Shown here: positions 59,501 to 64,000 of the stretch, piece after piece
How positions within the stretch are numbered: position 1 is the stretch's first letter
Layout: the number at the start of each line of letters is the position of its first letter
DNA from: Chrysoporthe austroafricana
Lineage: Eukaryota > Ascomycota > Sordariomycetes > Diaporthales > Cryphonectriaceae
Assembly: GCA_001051155.2 (NCBI GenBank)
Contig: JYIP02000013.1
Span: 372,001-436,000, forward strand
Direction: 5' to 3'
DNA: 64,000 bases
Notes under the pieces: generated by a model
What the model saw: the letters and a program-made list of their open reading frames with translations, nothing else
What the model was told of the DNA's origin: nothing
Databases searched by the model: none
Position numbers and translations under genes: made by a program

Positions 59501-60890
59501 CACTACCACTGCAGCCCAGTCAAGGGGAGGGCAGCATCTCTGGAATGCCAGTGGGTCCCATGCACAACAGCCGTTCCTGCGGAATGCTGACCGGGGCCAC
59601 ACTGACCACCCGACCCAAGCTGCAGCCGCCGGATTAAAGTTGGGTCGTGCGGAACGCGGCCCCCATCAGGGGCTGGGGCCTTGATCGGCTGCTTGCTTGC
59701 TGCTTACTTGCCTCGTGCTGACGCAGGTGCTCGACCTTTGCGCCCGGGCGAATACTGCGTGCCGTGCTGGATGGCATCGTCGAGCGCGCCCAACACAGGA
59801 TGGGAGGGGTGGATGATACATGCATGCATGCATGGAGCACACGGTCAGTCCAAGCCTGAAGAGGCGAAGAGGCTGCCAAAAAAAGTATTTACTTTTTTTC
59901 TCCTGTCAGGTCAAGCACTGCGTCTTGTCTCGGCGGGATGTAGTCACCCGGAGGACACCTGGAACGAAAGGGGGGGAGTTCGCGACGGAGACACGAGACA
60001 GATATTACCACCAGTCTCGTCCCTTCACCTCGCCTGCGGCCTGCCGCCCTGAGGGCCGCTGTGCTTCTTGCACCTCTCCCGACACGAAGAATGCCAGCCA
60101 CGACTCCTCCTCTCCTGTGCAGCGTTGGACGAGAATCATATCCCCCGTTAATGGGGGGCAGGGATAAGTATGATATCTCCCGAGGGAGGTATATTGCGCC
60201 GCGAAGGATCTGCGCCATACTTTTGTGCGGCTACCCACAGGGGTTACATTGTACAGAATCCCTCGTGGCTGCCAGGCTGGATTTTCCCTGAACAGTCCTC
60301 AGCACACCGAGGGAAGAGATTTGGCAAGGGAGTTTTCAATGTAACCCTCGTTGCGTTCACACCCCCCCCCAAAAGTCTCTCCCTGACCTTTTCATCCTCT
60401 CGGGCCGGCTCTCACCAGCCACAGCACACCTTGTATCCCAACTCGGAATGTTACCGCGCACTGTGTCGTACAACGGCTGAACGCCTAGAAGAAAAACGAA
60501 CGGTAAAAAGGAAGGGGGGGCGTTGATATGAGCGAGGGTGCATGATGGGTATGACGAAATTTTGATATACTGCATTGTTGCCGCGGGCCTGCAGAGGATG
60601 CTTTTAAACAGTTATGCTGCATTGTGCATTATGTGCTCTCAGCAGAAGGACCTGAAACCGAGGGAGAGAGCAGGACGAAGTGGGAAGAGCCGTTATGCAC
60701 CAGGCTGGTCTCTTTCTCCATCACCAAGGCCATCAAGAGGGATGTCCCTCGTCGTGCGCAGTAGTAGTCAAGACAGTAAGAGATTTGGGTATCCAGAAAT
60801 AAACAGAAAGGTATGGTACACGCTTGCCGCGCTCCGGCCGGAGGAAACAAGCAAAAACAGATGAACGCATCCCCCCCTCCACCAGACTGA
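56578..60890. other. Gene-free region with simple repeats
   Basis: 4.3 kb without a supported gene. The sequence is GC-rich with CA-rich stretches (57215-57270), a GA microsatellite (58978-58996), ATC/CAT repeats near 59478-59510 and ATGC repeats at 59817-59832. Overlapping open frames on both strands (for example 58332-59348 minus) look like chance frames. Confidence 0.5.
58978..58996. repeat. (GA)n microsatellite
   Basis: About nine GA units followed by a G-rich tract. Confidence 0.9.
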
Positions 60891-61964
60891 CTAATTGTAC
60901 GCCGCCTCGAGCCTCTCGATCCTCGCGGCCCGGCTCTCGCGCTGCTTCTTCCGCCGCCCCGTCTCGCTGAGGTCCCGCCCCCGGCTGTCCTCCCGGTACA
61001 GGTTGTACTCGGCGCCCGCGACGTGCGCGTCGCCCTCGGCGTACTCGTCGGCTGCCGGCCGCGGCGCCGTCGTCGACGTGAACCGCACCGGCACCGCCGG
61101 CGGGGGCGGCTCCGGCGCCAGGGCCTGCCCGTCGTTGAACTCGAGCGCGTCGCTGTCGTGCAGCGACCGCACCTCGCCCCACTGCTGCGGCTCCGGCAGC
61201 ACCGGCTCCCGCCGCATCGTGTAGTCCGCCGGTTGCTGATGCGCCGGCAGCGCGTCCGGGTCCACGGGGTCCACGGCCGCCGCGCCGCGCCGCCGGAACG
61301 CCCCGAAGAAGCCCCGGGACGCCGCCGCGGGGCCGGCGCCGTAACGCCCGGCCTTATCATCATCGTACACGCCGTCGGCGTAGCGGGGGCCCTGCCGCGC
61401 CCCGCCGCTGCGGCCGCGGCCCGTGGAGAACGCTACCAGGGCGGATAGCGCGAAGCAGAGCGCGGCGGCGCACGCGGCGGCCAGGCAGGCCGTCTCCATG
61501 CGGCAGGCGACGCCGTACGTGGGCAGGCGCACGACGGCGCTGCCCCCTGAGCCCGCCGTGGGCGTGGAGGATGCGTCGCCCGAGCCGTAGGGGCTGCCGA
61601 CGGATGAGCCGGTGCAGGAGGAGGCGCCGGCGCGGTCGGCGGCCGCGACGTAGATGTAGGCGGCCGCGAAGCCGACGTCCAAGGCCCCGGTGACGAAAGA
61701 GGCGCCGGGCAGGCCGCCACCGGCGCCGCAGCAGCAGCAGCAGCAGCAGGACGCCAGCAGGAGGCCGGCGAGCGCGTACAGCGTGCCGGCGGCGGAGATG
61801 CCCTCGACGGCCTTGACGCTCGTCGGCACGTCCAGGCTGTGGTCGAGCATGGTCGCGAGGAAGTATGAGTAGATGCCCAGGACGACGACGGAGCAGGCGA
61901 ACTGGAGGCCGCGGAGGAGCCACTGGAGGCACCTCAGGCCTGCGGTGCCTTGTGGGGCGCCCAT
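60891..61964 (-). CDS. MARVEL-domain tetraspan membrane protein
   Basis: A single exon of 357 residues. Four hydrophobic helices occur at about residues 18-40, 55-78, 88-108 and 155-185, the layout of fungal MARVEL-like proteins that sit in the plasma membrane or in vesicles. Helix 2 ends in a run of seven Cys encoded by a CAG/CTG repeat (61729-61749). The loop between helices 3 and 4 is Ser/Gly-rich. The C-terminal half is a disordered, charged cytosolic tail ending in a basic helix (RRKKQRESRAARIERLEAAYN). The start MGAPQGTAGLRCLQWLLRGLQF is usual for the family. The function of fungal members is mostly unknown. Confidence 0.85.
   Translation of the reverse strand: MGAPQGTAGLRCLQWLLRGLQFACSVVVLGIYSYFLATMLDHSLDVPTSVKAVEGISAAGTLYALAGLLLASCCCCCCCGAGGGLPGASFVTGALDVGFAAAYIYVAAADRAGASSCTGSSVGSPYGSGDASSTPTAGSGGSAVVRLPTYGVACRMETACLAAACAAALCFALSALVAFSTGRGRSGGARQGPRYADGVYDDDKAGRYGAGPAAASRGFFGAFRRRGAAAVDPVDPDALPAHQQPADYTMRREPVLPEPQQWGEVRSLHDSDALEFNDGQALAPEPPPPAVPVRFTSTTAPRPAADEYAEGDAHVAGAEYNLYREDSRGRDLSETGRRKKQRESRAARIERLEAAYN
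61729..61749 (-). repeat. (CAG)7 repeat coding for poly-Cys
   Basis: Seven perfect CAG units on the plus strand. On the minus strand, in the frame of the MARVEL gene, they read TGC and so give consecutive cysteines. Confidence 0.92.
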
Positions 61965-63147
61965 GGTGGTGGGTGTATTGTGGTGGGGTCTGGCTTCTTA
62001 TCGTCTGCGTGAGGGATGTCAGAGTCACTGCTTCGACGACTGGCTGTCTGGGTGCAGGTGAATACCTCTCGTACCGCAATTGATGCGGATCTCTATGAGA
62101 GAATCATCCCGACGGCAACGACCCACCACCACCACGGGCTCCGGCATCCTGATAGTATACCCGACCTCGATGCGATGACGTCGAAATCACATCTGGCGAC
62201 CTTGTTTGGACCCCAGGGGCCCTGAGATGGGGGTGAGGGGGAGGAGGACGTGGAGGTTCGTTTCACGTTCTCCGGTGGGCTATGTCATCGCCAGGGGATC
62301 GACCCATAACACGCAATACTATATCAGGCCGATCCCAGCGCCCACGCACCCACGTGAGGGACGCTGTCCGCCGGGCGCGTGACGTGGACGTAAGTAAGCC
62401 TGCAGGCGATCCTGATGCACACCCCTCGCACAAACCGCGGTCGCGAACGTGGGAGGCTGCGTGCACGTTGTTTCTGGTGAAGCCGGGGCCTGCCATCCGC
62501 TGCACGATCTGAATCGCCAAGGACACTTCCCGGCGTCTTCTGCGCCGAACACATGCATAGAGGACGACGCACAGAGGTGTGTCAGTGGACTATCTCGTCT
62601 CGCACTATAGGCCTCTAATTTCGAATCTGTGCGTGCCTGGGAGACAGGGCCCAGTCATTTATCATGCGTGCCGTAGTTCATCCTGCGCTCCTCCCAGGTG
62701 CAGAAGGACGCAGCATGTCATGCAGACCGTCGAAAAAGCAGAGAGGAGCCTTGTGCTTCCCCAGCAAGTAGGCAACAGGGTCGAGGTGAATGAATTGGTG
62801 TAGGATGTCTACATGTCAAATGGTGATCGTGCTGCTAAAGCCTAAGCACATAGTGCTGCGGCCCCTGGAAAGCGACGGAGAACCAGCGTCCCCTCTCACT
62901 GAGCACGTTCCTAAATGACGATCACAGCCCAGCCCCCCCCCCCAACCCTCTGGCTTCTAGACCGCGATGGACACCGCCAAGGACATCCCCCAGATCCTAT
63001 AGCACGAGTAAGTAGGTAATAAAACACACGCACACACACCAAAAAATAATAAAAACAAAAATAAAAAAACGCCGAAACCCGGTCGGTGTAATAGCCGGCG
63101 CCCATATAGATAAGGGCCGCCCGTTACATCGCCCCGCGCGGACAGTG

Positions 63148-63202
63148 CATACATACATACATAGATACATACATCCATACATCCATACCTCCATAGTTCC
63201 AT
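63148..63202. repeat. (ATAC)/(CATC) tetranucleotide tract
   Basis: Interrupted CATA, CATC and CCAT units over about 55 bases. Confidence 0.85.
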
Positions 63203-63313
63203 AGTAGCAGTAGTAAGTCGCAGCAGGAAGAAAAAGAAAACACATGGTCCCCGCGCGTGCTGCAGTGACTCGAGCGGGCCGTGGCAGCGGGGGGGGGGAG
63301 GTTTGTGACCCAC

Positions 63314-63342
63314 CAGCCCAGCCCAGCCCAGCCCAGCCCAGC
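63314..63342. repeat. (CAGCC)n pentanucleotide repeat
   Basis: Nearly six perfect CAGCC units. Confidence 0.9.
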
Positions 63343-63673
63343 GCGCCCCAGCTAAACTTTAGCACCTGATCGACATGCCAGAAATGCATCGCTAGCACCG
63401 CAGCGCCAGGCACGGCCTGTTCGCGCGGCCTGCGGGCCGTGGTGGATCGATGTCTCTCTCTGGCGGCGGCCCCCCCCCTCCATCCCCAGCGGGCCTCCCC
63501 AGCGGCCCCCTCCCCCCCAACGCAGGCACCTCGCGCCGCTACAGGGTCTATCGATGGAGGACACGGGGCGTTGTCAGCTCCTAGCTCAGCCTCTTGGTGC
63601 TAACTATCGGGTGCGGATGGCGGGGGAGGGGGCCGGAGGGTGGGATGGTTTCCTTGCTGTTGTTTTTGTAGTT

Positions 63674-63735
63674 GCTTTTTTTTCTTTTTCTTCTTCTTTT
63701 CGGCTTTTTCTTCTTTCTCTTCTTCTTCTCGTCCT
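63674..63735 (+). repeat. Polypyrimidine tract
   Basis: Sixty bases of almost only T and C, such as occur in strong fungal promoters just ahead of transcription starts. It may belong to a gene beyond the window. Confidence 0.7.
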
Positions 63736-64000
63736 CTGGCTACTCAATTCTAGTTTCTCCGAGGCTGGCAGCAATTGGTACGGAGGAGGTGGGATGGCGC
63801 ACTGCCCAGACAGCCTGAGCCTGTCCACCCCCCCTCCCCCCAACGAAATTACCAAAAGTATAGCACCTTAGATCTTCTACTTACGGTAGGATAATGTCTA
63901 TCAAATGAACTCAACCCCCCAACAAAAGAGCACAAAAGTTCCGATATGCAAATCTCCCCATCCCGGCCGCCCGCAGCCCGTGCCGTACACACGCAAACGC

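Larger units (their letters stand above)
61965..64000. other. Right-end gene-free region
   Basis: 2 kb with no supported gene. It contains tandem repeats at 63148-63202 and 63314-63342 and a long pyrimidine tract at 63674-63735. The promoter of the MARVEL gene should lie just right of 61964. Confidence 0.5.

Noticed and set aside
63148..63202. Short tandem repeats at the right end as a CRISPR array or telomere
   Set aside because: They are plain tetranucleotide microsatellites with no spacers and no TTAGGG units.

Overview
The window is nuclear DNA of a filamentous ascomycete, most likely a Sordariomycete. The evidence is short 50-80 bp introns with CTAAC-type branch sites, a Zn(II)2Cys6 regulator, a HET-domain gene and a NACHT/STAND gene of fungal type, a fungal rhodopsin-domain membrane protein, and fungal-type Vps27 and Doa4-like proteins. 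No tRNA or rRNA gene, telomere repeat or CRISPR array was recognised.

Layout. Positions 1-13403 hold no gene I can support. At 13404-15551 (minus) is an intact CHY zinc-finger protein. From 16.8 to 25.5 kb lies an accessory island: a HET-domain gene broken by a stop codon and two frameshifts (16803-19019), a decayed Ty1/copia fragment (about 19668-20463), and a NACHT-type STAND gene broken by one in-frame TAG (21578-24451). That STAND gene sits between two diverged direct repeats of about 190 bp (20995-21182 and 25324-25513). Just beyond the second repeat is an apparently intact five-exon Baeyer-Villiger monooxygenase (25799-27854). An 8 kb gene-free stretch follows.

From 36 kb the DNA is ordinary gene space. 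It holds a seven-helix rhodopsin-domain protein (36081-37574), a secreted SMP-30-like beta-propeller (39187-40309) and a long-chain acyl-CoA synthetase (41730-44032). A Doa4/USP8-like deubiquitinase (44501-47674, minus) and Vps27, the ESCRT-0 subunit (48448-50846, minus), come next. Then come a Zn2Cys6 regulator (52876-55328), a CMP/dCMP-deaminase-like enzyme (55900-56577, minus) and a MARVEL-domain membrane protein (60891-61964, minus). Long gene-free spacers rich in simple repeats lie around 56.6-60.9 kb and at the right end.

Themes. The left half carries two different self/non-self (heterokaryon incompatibility) type genes side by side, both disabled. Both nonsense changes fit C-to-T changes at CpA (on one strand or the other), the context preferred by repeat-induced point mutation (RIP), and the flanking repeats differ mainly by transitions. 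In the right half, Vps27 and a USP8/Doa4-like ubiquitin protease are neighbours on the same strand. The first recruits ubiquitinated cargo to endosomes and proteins like the second remove the ubiquitin before sorting. All splice sites were placed by eye from frame continuity and GT/AG signals.
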